Under the pieces are notes generated by a model, which was not told where the DNA came from, ran no database searches, and saw nothing but the letters and a program-made list of their open reading frames with translations. From Maribacter algarum (ex Lu et al. 2025) (nom. illeg.) (GTDB taxonomy: Bacteria > Bacteroidota > Bacteroidia > Flavobacteriales > Flavobacteriaceae), in the NCBI GenBank assembly GCA_947495915.1, contig CANMAW010000004.1, positions 248,001-312,000 of the forward strand: a DNA stretch of 64,000 nucleotides. Direction: 5' to 3'. A program made the translations under genes and the position numbers. Shown here piece after piece: positions 1-9,436 of this stretch (positions are counted from its first letter, which is position 1; each line of letters begins with the position of its first letter).

Positions 1-1
1 G

Positions 2-1870
2 CAACCTGCCAAAATAAAAATGCTTCCCATCGTAAACTTCCTTGGGGCCGATTCACATGATGCTTGGCGTTATTTACCCTTAGGTTTTGGTGATCAAATG
101 GCCTGGTTATCGGCACAAACTAATGCCATGACTGTAGATGGTAATTACCATTCTGCACGAAGATTACCCGAACTTACTACAAGGGCTATTGAACGTATTG
201 AAAACTCGAAATTTAGGGGTGTTGAAGGTATTGGATCTTTACAACAATTTTTAACGGTACCAGAAAAATACAACCTGAAATACATTTTTTCAAACGATAA
301 ATTCTATGATCCAATACTATATTATTGTGGTTGGCAACGATTACAGCAATTAGAAAATGGAATTATGGTGTGGGAAAAACTCAATGTGGCCCCCATACCA
401 CAAATAATGCCCAAGCAAGACGTGCCAGCCATTATGAAAATAATGTGGGGCATCATACCACTATCGACAGTACTTATTGCCTTTTTCATTAATATTCAAA
501 TGATATGGGTACGTCTGCTAAAATCAAAAAAAACAGAAGTACATTCCTTTCGAAAACTGGAGTTACCTTATAATAAATTTCCATCGAAACTATTAATATT
601 TTCACATTGGTGGGCCTTAATAGTGCTCATCTGTTTAGGATACGGTATTTACCTGTTTTATGTCAAAAATGTAGCTCAACTTTCGCCCAACAACGTGGTA
701 GAATCATATTACGATGCACTCGATTTTAAAGAATTTTCTAGAGCCCATTCTTATCTAGACCCTGCGAGTGACATTGATATTGCGCAATATATGCTTGAAG
801 TTTCGGTAACCGATGGTATTTTGAGTTCCTATGCAAAAATGGATTCTTTAGGGGTTGAAATATATGATGTAACAGAAAATAGCGCAAAGGCAAAAGTAGC
901 AACGAGATGGATTACTCCCTTAGAAAACATCTTTTCAAGTGACTATCACGAACTGGTAAAAGTTGATAACAAGTGGTATATCAAACCCTCAAAATTTGAT
1001 AATGATATCCCTCCAGATCAGCTGTTTACCGCCAATGGTACCACGTTTTATAATCATGGCCGAAGAAAAATAACAACCCAAGAAACCTATCATGAAGATG
1101 TTTTAAAACAACCTGTTTTAGAAATTCTATCCGCTAAATTGGTAAAGTATAAGGGGCAATACAGCATTATAGGCGAATTGCAAAATGTAGATAATACCCC
1201 TGCAGATATTGTCATCAAGGCTACCTTATATAATGATGCAAATAAAGAGTTGGCCAATTATAATGCGAAACACCACATAAAGCATAAACTCATGCCTAAA
1301 GAGACCACTACATTCAAAATTAACTTTGAAGGTATAGCCTGGTCATCAACAAAAGATACCTTACCCCCAACTTTTGACCCCGATCAATTTACACCAGTAA
1401 GTTTTGAAGAACAACCTACAAAATTTAATATTCAATCTGCAGGAAACACTGCCAATACTGATCTATATAAACATGTGGCCTTACAAGACTTAACCTACAG
1501 TGATCAAGGTTTCAATGGGGTTCTTTTTAATTCAGGTGTTCAAGAAGTTACCATACCTCAACTTATTATTTCTTACTACGATGACAATAATGAATTGCTT
1601 TGGGTAGATCACAAATTCGTAGCTGAGGGGGTTCGAATACAACGAAAACAATTCTTTAATTACAAACCTCTTGAGCTTGACAGCTTAGAAATTATCAGTA
1701 GTAGTTTGAAAAATTGTTTTGTAAACGGTTTACCTAACCAAGCTATTGCCGACAAAATTTTCCCAAATAGAAAATTGATTCATGGTAGGCAACAAACGCA
1801 ACCATTTAAAGGCAAGGGATTTGACTATTTAAAATTTGAAATAAACAGCTATATCGGTAACCCCAAATAA
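2..1870 (+). CDS. Membrane protein of an exopolysaccharide-type locus, 5' truncated
   Basis: The reading frame is open to the left edge of the window (codons before the ATG at 20 have no stop), so this is the C-terminal part of a larger protein. Counting from that ATG, residues 1-120 resemble the extracytoplasmic part of YfhO-like or PTPS-related multi-membrane proteins. Two membrane segments follow at about 141-163 and 197-215. A long soluble tail starts with an NTF2-like stretch (about 223-330) and continues as beta-rich sequence to residue 616. The stop is 1 nt before the next gene, so the two are co-transcribed. The exact role is not recognised. Placement beside a lipoprotein, a GH5-like enzyme, a glycosyltransferase and a flippase suggests surface polysaccharide assembly, which is inference. 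Confidence 0.7.
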   Translation, partial: QPAKIKMLPIVNFLGADSHDAWRYLPLGFGDQMAWLSAQTNAMTVDGNYHSARRLPELTTRAIERIENSKFRGVEGIGSLQQFLTVPEKYNLKYIFSNDKFYDPILYYCGWQRLQQLENGIMVWEKLNVAPIPQIMPKQDVPAIMKIMWGIIPLSTVLIAFFINIQMIWVRLLKSKKTEVHSFRKLELPYNKFPSKLLIFSHWWALIVLICLGYGIYLFYVKNVAQLSPNNVVESYYDALDFKEFSRAHSYLDPASDIDIAQYMLEVSVTDGILSSYAKMDSLGVEIYDVTENSAKAKVATRWITPLENIFSSDYHELVKVDNKWYIKPSKFDNDIPPDQLFTANGTTFYNHGRRKITTQETYHEDVLKQPVLEILSAKLVKYKGQYSIIGELQNVDNTPADIVIKATLYNDANKELANYNAKHHIKHKLMPKETTTFKINFEGIAWSSTKDTLPPTFDPDQFTPVSFEEQPTKFNIQSAGNTANTDLYKHVALQDLTYSDQGFNGVLFNSGVQEVTIPQLIISYYDDNNELLWVDHKFVAEGVRIQRKQFFNYKPLELDSLEIISSSLKNCFVNGLPNQAIADKIFPNRKLIHGRQQTQPFKGKGFDYLKFEINSYIGNPK

Positions 1871-1871
1871 T

Positions 1872-3110
1872 ATGCGTAGTGTAGCCGTAATCATATGTAG
1901 CCTAATTTTTATTTGTTGTTCTTCGAAAAAAGAAGAATCGCAAAAACTTAAGCGAATACCTAATGCGTCACTTGTTTCAAAAAAAACCAATTATATAGCT
2001 GGCGATAGTATTGCGATGATCTTTGAAAGTGACACCATTGTTGAAGGAATTAAACTACAGCTAAAAAATGCCTTTGGAAACCTTTTACTTAACACTGAAA
2101 TCATTGACGCAAATCAATTAATATATAAGATACCAAAAAACTATAGCAGGCTTGCAGGACCTTGTAGGTGGAGACTCATATTGCATGGTAAAACATTAAA
2201 AAAAGGCACCATTAATATTGCAACCAACGCGCCAAAAGCAACACACATTGAATCGTATTTTGGACCTCGAAGTGTTACCGCAGGATACAATGATTATTCG
2301 ATGCTTACTGTGGCTCCTACAGATATATTCGATAACCCATTAGATGATGGTGCTGAAGTTACTGTAAAGTATCAATTTCAAGAAAATATTAGCGAACTAA
2401 CAATTACTACGCAAAGTTTTTTTGCTTTTTACAATGTACGATCAACCACAAAATCAGGTCGTATATTAGTTTCAGCGGCATGTAATGGTACCAATTCAAA
2501 AGAATTGGCAACCATTGTTTACCCTTCTAATGCGACCAACTTCACTATTAGTGCATCTAGTGCTCATAATTACGCCGATGGAAATCAAATTTTGACATTA
2601 AAATCTGATATTATCAAAGATGAGTTTGGCAATATGGTAAGCAACGGAACTCTTGTCACCTTCATTATAAAAAATCAAAACGATTCATATTTATATACCA
2701 TTGGCACCACATTAAGTGGCATCGTTGAAGCGCGAACGTTGCATCCTGATGAAGCTTCAGAATGGGAAGTTCAAGCCTTTGTAACAGGAGCCGCTGAAAG
2801 CAACACTATCGCTTTTTCTTTTGAAGCTGCAATAAAAGATTATCCTGTTAATTTTTCTCAAGGAAATCGGAATATTGACATTGGGCCGTTTGAAAGTTTT
2901 ATGAAGCAGCTGGTACCTGATGGCATTCTTTTAAAACTTGATATTTACGATGCTGATGGAAATTTTATAGAAACAAAAAAAACAACAACTAAAAATGGGT
3001 ATTGCAATATCTTTTTAGGTGCTCATTTTCTTCCTGAAGGTGATTACATTTTAAAATTTAAAGCCGCCGGAATTTCTAAAGAGTTTACAAAAAATATACA
3101 TGGCAATTAA
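1872..3110 (+). CDS. Lipoprotein with Ig-like (Big_1-like) repeats
   Basis: The 412-residue protein begins with a short hydrophobic signal ending in Cys15-Cys16, followed by Ser-Ser-Lys-Lys-Glu-Glu, a typical Bacteroidota lipoprotein start. The body is beta-rich. From about residue 135 to 320 two stretches resemble bacterial Ig-like domains of the invasin type, with the recurring pattern of a Ala-Asp-Gly / Asp-x-x-Gly-Asn turn. No catalytic motif is visible. It starts 1 nt after the preceding membrane protein and overlaps the following GH5-like gene by 11 nt, so the three form one translationally coupled unit. It is probably an envelope-anchored scaffold or binding partner; function is not established. 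Confidence 0.75.
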   Translation: MRSVAVIICSLIFICCSSKKEESQKLKRIPNASLVSKKTNYIAGDSIAMIFESDTIVEGIKLQLKNAFGNLLLNTEIIDANQLIYKIPKNYSRLAGPCRWRLILHGKTLKKGTINIATNAPKATHIESYFGPRSVTAGYNDYSMLTVAPTDIFDNPLDDGAEVTVKYQFQENISELTITTQSFFAFYNVRSTTKSGRILVSAACNGTNSKELATIVYPSNATNFTISASSAHNYADGNQILTLKSDIIKDEFGNMVSNGTLVTFIIKNQNDSYLYTIGTTLSGIVEARTLHPDEASEWEVQAFVTGAAESNTIAFSFEAAIKDYPVNFSQGNRNIDIGPFESFMKQLVPDGILLKLDIYDADGNFIETKKTTTKNGYCNIFLGAHFLPEGDYILKFKAAGISKEFTKNIHGN

Positions 3111-4647
3111 ACTAAACAAAACACTATACAGAACAGTTTTAATAGCAACATTTATAGCTGTTAATGCTCTCATAATTTCTGGTATCAGCTCAGCTTGGGT
3201 TTTCATGAATACAGGTGCTGACAAAACTTCAATGCTGCATTTAGAAGTTCCTATGGAAGAGGTGTATAAACCTAGTATGAACTGGACAAGTCTAGAAAAT
3301 CCTGGTAGGCCAATGGAAACACAAGCCCTAGGTGAAATAACCAACGATTATATGAATGCTTGGCACGTGCGTAACATCGCTTACAAAAAAAATGACCCGT
3401 ATGGCGTTGACGATTTCTATACGGATAGTGCGAGAGTTCGATTATACGACAATATCGACCTAAACCTGAAAAACAATCACTGGTACAAACGCACGACTTT
3501 GAAACATAATTCAGCTCTTGACTTTTATACTGCTGATGGTACCATGGTTGTTTTTAAAGATTATAATGTTGAAGAGTATCAAGAAACCTACGAAGGTGAA
3601 GAACTCATACTTAAAGAAAAAGACACCACCAGCTATCAAGTAATGATGCTCTTGGAAGATGGCTTTTGGAGAATTCGCCATTTAAAAGAAATTCCATCTC
3701 CGAAAGACACCACGACGGTTGCACCTCGAAAAATTGCAGGTAAACTGCGAAAAATTAAAAATATTAGAGGAATTAATTATTACCCTAAAGATTCACCTTG
3801 GGATACCTTTGGAAAAAAATTTAATGACAGTATCATCGATCAAGATTTTAAAATAATTCAAAATATGGGCTTAAATACCATTCGTGTATTTATTCAATAT
3901 GAAGATTTCGGAAAAAATAGTGTTGACCACAAAAAACTTAACTTATTAAAAATTCTCTTAGATACAGCTGGTGCCAATAACTTAGAGGTTATGATCACCT
4001 TATTTGATTTCTATGGTGACTATGACGTATCAAACTGGACCCTTACCCACAGGCATGCAGAAACAATTATTAAAGCTATTAAAGATCACCCAGCTCTATT
4101 GGCTTGGGATATTAAAAACGAACCTGATTTAGATTTTGATTCACGAGGAAAAGAACGCGTCATTGGTTGGCTTGAGCAAATGATTGAAAACATTAAACAA
4201 TGGGATAAAAAACATCCTGTTACCATTGGGTGGTCGTCTCCCGAAGCCGGAGAAGAGCTTTCAGATCAAGTTGATTTTGTTTCGTATCACTATTATGGCA
4301 AAATTGAGGACTATCAACAATCGCTTGATAGCTTAAACGCTGCAGTACCAAACAAACCAAAGGTGCTTCAAGAATATGGAATGTCTTCTTACAAAGGGCT
4401 TTGGAACCTTTACAGAGGTGCCAATGAAGAAGGCCAACAAGTCTACTACAAAGAAATGCAGCAGATTATAAAAGAAGAGAAAGTACCTTATATGTTTTGG
4501 ACCTTGTATGACTTTAAAAAGGTACCGAGTTCTGTGGCTGGTAGTTTACCTTGGAAAACTAAAAAGCAGCACTACTTTGGTTGTTTAGATTCTTTAGGAA
4601 ATAAAAAACCTGCCTACTTCGAATTAGTATATAAAAAAGGGGAATAA
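3100..4647 (+). CDS. Membrane-anchored GH5/GH2-like (beta/alpha)8 glycoside hydrolase
   Basis: An N-terminal membrane anchor lies at about residues 10-35. Residues 75-200 form an NTF2-like stretch, and residues 220-515 match the cellulase-type (clan GH-A) barrel. The expected acid/base Glu341 sits in the KNEP motif after strand 4, the nucleophile Glu425 in QEYG after strand 7, and His397/Tyr399 between them. The enzyme is expected to act on beta-linked glycan on the periplasmic side. It overlaps the upstream lipoprotein gene by 11 nt and belongs to the same operon. In an exopolysaccharide locus such enzymes often trim or release the chain; the substrate cannot be read from sequence. The plus-strand stop lies inside a hairpin shared with the convergent gene. 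Confidence 0.85.
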   Translation: MAIKLNKTLYRTVLIATFIAVNALIISGISSAWVFMNTGADKTSMLHLEVPMEEVYKPSMNWTSLENPGRPMETQALGEITNDYMNAWHVRNIAYKKNDPYGVDDFYTDSARVRLYDNIDLNLKNNHWYKRTTLKHNSALDFYTADGTMVVFKDYNVEEYQETYEGEELILKEKDTTSYQVMMLLEDGFWRIRHLKEIPSPKDTTTVAPRKIAGKLRKIKNIRGINYYPKDSPWDTFGKKFNDSIIDQDFKIIQNMGLNTIRVFIQYEDFGKNSVDHKKLNLLKILLDTAGANNLEVMITLFDFYGDYDVSNWTLTHRHAETIIKAIKDHPALLAWDIKNEPDLDFDSRGKERVIGWLEQMIENIKQWDKKHPVTIGWSSPEAGEELSDQVDFVSYHYYGKIEDYQQSLDSLNAAVPNKPKVLQEYGMSSYKGLWNLYRGANEEGQQVYYKEMQQIIKEEKVPYMFWTLYDFKKVPSSVAGSLPWKTKKQHYFGCLDSLGNKKPAYFELVYKKGE

Positions 4648-4664
4648 CAACAATGCTATTCCCC
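4633..4664 (-). terminator. Intrinsic terminator of the minus-strand glycosyltransferase unit
   Basis: An 8-bp perfect stem pairs 4639-4646 with 4657-4664 (GGGGAATA/TATTCCCC) around a 10-nt loop. Read on the minus strand it is followed by six T. It overlaps the end of the convergent GH5-like gene, whose stop codon lies in the left arm. Confidence 0.7.
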
Positions 4665-4687
4665 AATTATCAACACCAACCTTATTT

Positions 4688-5926
4688 TTAAGCTTGTTGC
4701 TCTTCTAACTCACTCATTTTTTTAGGTAATTCTAATTCAAAACGTTCTAATTTTGATTTCTCAATAGCTGCAAAATACTCTACATACATTCTGGTTATTT
4801 CAGACATTGGCAAAGAACAGGCTGCTTTATAATTAATTTTTCCTAATTGCACACGGTAATCTTCTTGTGTAATAATTTTCTCAATAGCATCTGCTAAAGA
4901 TGCTGTACTTGTTGGGTCAAAAAACTCTCCAACATAACCTTCTTCACGTACAAGAATACTTAAATCACCCAAATCAGGTAACACTACAGCGTTGCCATAA
5001 CTTCCTGCTTGATGTAATACCCCCGAACTACCAGTAGTTGAAGTATAGGGAAAAACGGTAACCGCACTTTCACCGAACAAGCTAGGTACATCTTCCTCAG
5101 CGACGTAGCCCGTAAATCTAATTTGTGGTACATGACTATACTTCGCTTTCATGTCGTCTAGATACCCCGGCGTATTTGGGCTGTCAGTACCCGCTATAAC
5201 GATTTCAATATTTTCAGAAACTCTTGAACGTATAAGTTCTACAGCCTCAATCAAAATTTCAACTTTTTTATACGTACCAAATTTACCAAAAGCCATTACC
5301 TGCTTCGGGCCATTTGGCAATTGATAATTTGGCTCAGGTGGTGTTTCAAAAGAACCATGAGGAATCAACGCCACATTTCTGGCGTTGTATTTTTTCTCTA
5401 AAATTTCAACATACTTACTAATGGTAACTGCCAATATATCAGAAGATAACACAAATCGCGTTAAGGTGCTTCCTATAAAATTATATATTTTTTGAAGAAG
5501 TATATTTTTGGTAAATCCCGCGTTTTCTAAGTCAACGGTTTCAAGAATATTATGTAATAATGAAATTGTGGGTATTCCTCGATATTTAGTAACCATGGGT
5601 GACATTAAGCCTAAGGCCGCAGGAATCTTTTTATCGCCAAATTTTAAGAATTGAAGATTATACAAAACGCCATCAGGTTTTGTTTCTGAAATCGCCTTGT
5701 TTATACTTAACAAGTTAGTATATCCATTAAATTTCCAGCTTTCTTTAACGGTAATCTTACATCCTGCTTCCTCAAATTCTAAATCTTTTGGTTCGTCTGT
5801 ATAATCAGTAATTAAAATAAGTTCAGTAACATCTTTTTGTAATCTAAAATGTTTTACCAAGTAATAGGCATACTCTGTTAAGGTTACTTTACTTGGCGGG
5901 TATGCGGTAACGATTGCTAATTTCAT
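4688..5926 (-). CDS. Glycosyltransferase, GT4-like (GT-B fold)
   Basis: This 412-residue protein has two Rossmann-like halves. The N-terminal half starts with a hydrophobic strand and a Tyr-Pro-Pro turn (YPP near residue 9). The C-terminal half contains the glycosyltransferase group 1 pattern: an AFGKFG strand-turn, then IEAVELI, then the donor-site region FPYTSTTGSSGVLHQAGSYG. There is no signal peptide, so it is cytoplasmic. It should transfer a sugar from a nucleotide-sugar donor onto a lipid-linked glycan. It follows the flippase gene by 36 nt and is the last gene of that unit, ending at a terminator. The donor and acceptor are unknown. Confidence 0.85.
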   Translation of the reverse strand: MKLAIVTAYPPSKVTLTEYAYYLVKHFRLQKDVTELILITDYTDEPKDLEFEEAGCKITVKESWKFNGYTNLLSINKAISETKPDGVLYNLQFLKFGDKKIPAALGLMSPMVTKYRGIPTISLLHNILETVDLENAGFTKNILLQKIYNFIGSTLTRFVLSSDILAVTISKYVEILEKKYNARNVALIPHGSFETPPEPNYQLPNGPKQVMAFGKFGTYKKVEILIEAVELIRSRVSENIEIVIAGTDSPNTPGYLDDMKAKYSHVPQIRFTGYVAEEDVPSLFGESAVTVFPYTSTTGSSGVLHQAGSYGNAVVLPDLGDLSILVREEGYVGEFFDPTSTASLADAIEKIITQEDYRVQLGKINYKAACSLPMSEITRMYVEYFAAIEKSKLERFELELPKKMSELEEQQA

Positions 5927-5962
5927 ATTGTTTAGGTTATTTAGTATTGATAATTGATTGTC

Positions 5963-7207
5963 TTACTTTTTTATTTTTCCCATTTTCGACACAAAAAAGA
6001 GTACCTGAGCTACCAATAAGGCTACCATGGCTATGATCTGAACTTGAACAACAATTTCGAGAGTACTATGATAAAGGCTTATTAATAAAACTTGAGAAAG
6101 GCCTAAAACACCAGAAAGAATTACTGGGGCATATTGATTTAAAGACAAAAAGTAGTAGGCAAAAATATTTGACACAGCAAATAGCGAAGTTGCTAACGCA
6201 TATTGCCAAAGTAAGCCGGCAACAGAAATATATTGTTCGCCAAACATTAATAGTATAATCGTTTCTGGCATTAAATAACATGCCAAAACAATTAGCGCAG
6301 AAAGGCCACCAATAAAGAAAACATATTTAAAAAGAATGGGGGCTGTTGGTTCTCCATCTTTTTCTTTTTGCATTACTGCCGGCATTAGTAACATCACAAA
6401 CATCCAAGCGACGAAGTAAACGACCCTTCCAATTAAAGCTAACGATGCATATAAACCTGCTCGTTCGGCTTCGAAAAAGTGTTTTACAAGAAGTACATCA
6501 CTGTTGTTAATGATAATTTGTGTTAATTCATAACCAGCTGTTAGGCCGATAAAAACCCACACTTGTTTTAATTCTGGAGCCGTTAGTTTATTTTGAGAAA
6601 AGATTCGAACCCCTTTTAAGTTTGAAGGAAAAAGCCCGAAAATAAAAGACAACCCTATACCTATGGCAATAAGAATACCTGTGTTAAAAGGTAGAAACCA
6701 AAGAAAAGCAAACGTTAGGAGCAGTCTACTCCACATTTCAGTTTGATAGGTTCCGGCTAGTTTTATAAATTTTTGCCCGCCTTGAAATCTTCCCCTATTA
6801 ACGCTCATAACGAAATACAAGGGTACAGCTAGGGCAAAAATTGCAAACATCCAAGAGTTTTGGGTTTGAAAAAAGCTTTGTAAAGTTTCCGCAAAAATAA
6901 GAATCAAAATTCCCGTAGCAACTCCAAAGAAAACAGCATATCTGTACATCGTATCTTTAAAGGCTACCCATGTAGATTCAGTAAATAGAATAGCAAATTT
7001 TGTTGTAGCAAGTTGAAATGTCATTCCAACGAACGATAACACTAATAACAAAGTAACTAACAACGCTGCATCAGCAAATGCTTCTGGGCCTAATAACCTA
7101 CCCAACAACAAGTTATACAGGTAGTTGCCTCCGTTTACAACGAGGGCACTACCCATAAACAATTGTTGGGGGGATATCTTATTTAATGCAAGTTTAATAG
7201 CGGTCAT
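5963..7207 (-). CDS. Wzx/MATE-like polysaccharide flippase
   Basis: The 414-residue protein is hydrophobic throughout, with about 12 predicted membrane segments and short positively charged loops. This matches the polysaccharide biosynthesis/oligosaccharide flippase family in length and layout, including the early GGNYLYNLLLGRLLGPEAF pattern typical of Wzx-like proteins. The expected role is to flip lipid-linked glycan across the inner membrane. Its start overlaps the end of the upstream STAS gene by 14 nt, which suggests translational coupling. The glycosyltransferase gene follows closely. Confidence 0.85.
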   Translation of the reverse strand: MTAIKLALNKISPQQLFMGSALVVNGGNYLYNLLLGRLLGPEAFADAALLVTLLLVLSFVGMTFQLATTKFAILFTESTWVAFKDTMYRYAVFFGVATGILILIFAETLQSFFQTQNSWMFAIFALAVPLYFVMSVNRGRFQGGQKFIKLAGTYQTEMWSRLLLTFAFLWFLPFNTGILIAIGIGLSFIFGLFPSNLKGVRIFSQNKLTAPELKQVWVFIGLTAGYELTQIIINNSDVLLVKHFFEAERAGLYASLALIGRVVYFVAWMFVMLLMPAVMQKEKDGEPTAPILFKYVFFIGGLSALIVLACYLMPETIILLMFGEQYISVAGLLWQYALATSLFAVSNIFAYYFLSLNQYAPVILSGVLGLSQVLLISLYHSTLEIVVQVQIIAMVALLVAQVLFFVSKMGKIKK

Positions 7208-7496
7208 TGCTCAGTATATATGAGGTTTTAGTTTCCTTCATTACTTCAGCAATTTCTTTGTTTTCTCTGCCAATGATTTGAAATCCATTTCTATCTTTAA
7301 TAAAATCTAAGTAGAGTTGCTCAATGGTATAAGCGCTACTTGGTTCTATTACTGAAACGTTATCTAAGCTTAAAATAAGGTCATCAACCTGGGTAAGAAA
7401 TTGCTCAAAATGTTTTTTTAATGCAATTGCATTTTCAGCGTTTAAATTTCCTGAAACTTCATAAATGTTTTCTTTTTGATTTAAGTGTAAAGCCAT
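7194..7496 (-). CDS. STAS-domain protein
   Basis: This 100-residue cytoplasmic protein has the alternating beta/alpha layout of a STAS (anti-sigma-factor-antagonist-like) domain. An N-terminal strand and a helix are followed by the hydrophobic LILSLDNV strand and then a Ser-Ser pair (SVIEPSSAYT), where a phosphorylatable Ser usually sits in this family. No kinase is adjacent. The gene overlaps the flippase by 14 nt, and the receiver-glycosyltransferase gene lies 133 nt upstream. It may be a switch controlling glycan assembly, which is inference from context. Confidence 0.7.
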   Translation of the reverse strand: MALHLNQKENIYEVSGNLNAENAIALKKHFEQFLTQVDDLILSLDNVSVIEPSSAYTIEQLYLDFIKDRNGFQIIGRENKEIAEVMKETKTSYILSNDRY

Positions 7497-7629
7497 ATTA
7501 AATTAATTAGAGGTTAAGAATTACATATGATTACGAAAAGGTTCGCACGTGGGTATTTAAATGCTGTTGAACACTATTCGACAAGGGGTTTGATTTGGGA
7601 TAAAAGCCCTTGATTTGCTTAAATATTTG

Positions 7630-8769
7630 TTATCTATAATTGATGGCAATTTTTGCCAATTGGCCAACAATCTTAACAGAATCTTTCATTGAAAGTTTAG
7701 AGCCATCTGCATGAATCCATCTTTTTAATGGTTGTTCGCAAATTAGCTGTATCACTTTTTCTTTGCCGAAATGTTTTCTCATTCTCATGAAAATTTCAAC
7801 ATCGAAAATCCATTTGGTAATAAATGGTTTTGTAAAAAGCATTGGCACTATATCTCTTGTCATGATTTTCGCACCGCATTGTGTGTCATTGAATGGCATT
7901 CTTAAAATAGACCGTATGATTAAGTTAATGGTCATACTAATAATTTTACGTGCAGATTCTTTAGTAATATCTGCTCCCATTCGGCTCATTCTTGAACCAC
8001 TAACTATTTTATATTCTGATTTTTCTAGTGTCTTAACAAGATCATCAAAATCACGAAAATCAGTAGATAAATCAGCATCTAAAAAACCTATATAGTCAAA
8101 CTGATTATCTTTATGTAAGTGAAGCATTCCTTGGCGAACTGCTTCGGCTTTACCTCCGTTTTTTTCACAGTCATAAACACTGATATTACTCTCATTACCT
8201 TTTCTCAGCTCTTCTAAAACTTCTAATGTTTTATCTGTACTACCATCGTTTACGAAGCAGAGATGATAACCTAAATTCTTTTTTGCGAAATTTTTAAACT
8301 CCTCACCAGATAGTCGTTCTTCCTCATTATAGCAAGGAATTACTACCCCCACACAATGTTGCTGCAACATTTGAGATTCTACTGATGTACTTATATTTGC
8401 AACATTTTCAGGCACCCCAATCAATCGTTTAATCCGAGCTGACATCTCATCAAGACTCACTGGTTTTTTCATATAATCGTCAATACCTAAATTGAAGCCC
8501 TCTACAATGATTTCTTCTTCAGTATTTCCTGACATTATTAAAATCGGAATTTTACCTTCTTTGGTAACTCGTATATGTTTAACTACATCTAACCCCGAAA
8601 GACCAGGCATATTAATATCTACAAGAACTAAGTCTGGTTGAAAAGAGTCATATAGTTCAATACCTTTTTCACCTGTATCTGCGATTTCTACAGTATACCC
8701 GATTTCTTTAAGTCTTTTTTCGACAGATAAAAGAATTAATTGTTGATCATCAATAGCTAAGATTTTCAT
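7630..8769 (-). CDS. Response regulator receiver fused to a GT2 glycosyltransferase
   Basis: Residues 1-120 form a complete CheY-like receiver: acidic pair Asp7-Asp8, phospho-acceptor Asp51 in LVDINMPG, Ser80, and the Lys102-Pro103 pair. After a linker (about 121-138), residues 139-379 form a GT2 glycosyltransferase of the dolichyl-phosphate glucose/mannose synthase type: VVIPCYNEE start, VNDGSTD, the metal-binding DAD at 231-233, and the DTQCGAK region near 295-301. No C-terminal membrane helix is present, unlike many relatives. The family transfers a hexose from a nucleotide sugar to a polyprenyl phosphate. The fusion implies that glycan priming is controlled by phosphorylation, which would be unusual. 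It lies in the same direction as the STAS, flippase and GT4 genes. Confidence 0.9.
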   Translation of the reverse strand: MKILAIDDQQLILLSVEKRLKEIGYTVEIADTGEKGIELYDSFQPDLVLVDINMPGLSGLDVVKHIRVTKEGKIPILIMSGNTEEEIIVEGFNLGIDDYMKKPVSLDEMSARIKRLIGVPENVANISTSVESQMLQQHCVGVVIPCYNEEERLSGEEFKNFAKKNLGYHLCFVNDGSTDKTLEVLEELRKGNESNISVYDCEKNGGKAEAVRQGMLHLHKDNQFDYIGFLDADLSTDFRDFDDLVKTLEKSEYKIVSGSRMSRMGADITKESARKIISMTINLIIRSILRMPFNDTQCGAKIMTRDIVPMLFTKPFITKWIFDVEIFMRMRKHFGKEKVIQLICEQPLKRWIHADGSKLSMKDSVKIVGQLAKIAINYR

Positions 8770-9436
8770 AGGGAATTTTTTGGGTTGGAGTTAATATTCA
8801 AATTGTACATCATAGTAGGTATAATAACTTAAAATACTATTTATAAGTTTTTTCTTACATTATAACGAGTTTTTACCTAATTATTGTAGTCTTGGCAAAG
8901 AATTCGATGAACGGTGATCTAGTATCAACTAGCTCAAATATGAAGAATGATTTAAAATATTGTTGCACTGACGACAGCCTATTAACTGCGGCTGTTCGCC
9001 AGCTACAACAATTTCGGGGGAACTAATGAACTAATGTATTAACCTCTAAATAATTCTTAATTCATAGAACTTACTAAAAAGCGTATTACAAAAACTTTGA
9101 CTATAGTTTGTAGCCCTACAAACTTTATAACATTTAAAAATTTAGTGTTCAATTATTTAGCCACCAAGTCTATGGCTAAACCTTAACCAAAATCGAACGT
9201 CTCTCATAATTGTTAACAGCTAAATTTTCATAATAACGCTTCATTTACAAGACAAAGATTATCTTCTTTTCGGAATTATTTAATCTCATATCGCCAGTTA
9301 GTAATAAGGTATAGACCAATGGTTAAAAAGTTACTTTAAATATCTTTTTCTAATAATTTGAAATATCAAATTTAATTGCCGCTAATAAATTCGAACTATT
9401 GACGTTTGATATTTGTAGTATTAATCTTACTTTATT
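8770..9436. other. Intergenic region between divergent genes
   Basis: These 667 bases separate the receiver-glycosyltransferase gene (minus) from the TPR/beta-barrel gene (plus). No convincing gene, RNA or repeat was seen. The sequence just before 9437 contains a near match (GATATTTG) to the Bacteroidota -7 box, without a clear -33 partner. Both divergent promoters must lie here. Confidence 0.5.

Noticed and set aside
3051-3344. 97-codon minus-strand frame over the start of the GH5-like gene
   Set aside because: It overlaps two coupled plus-strand genes and has no features of its own.
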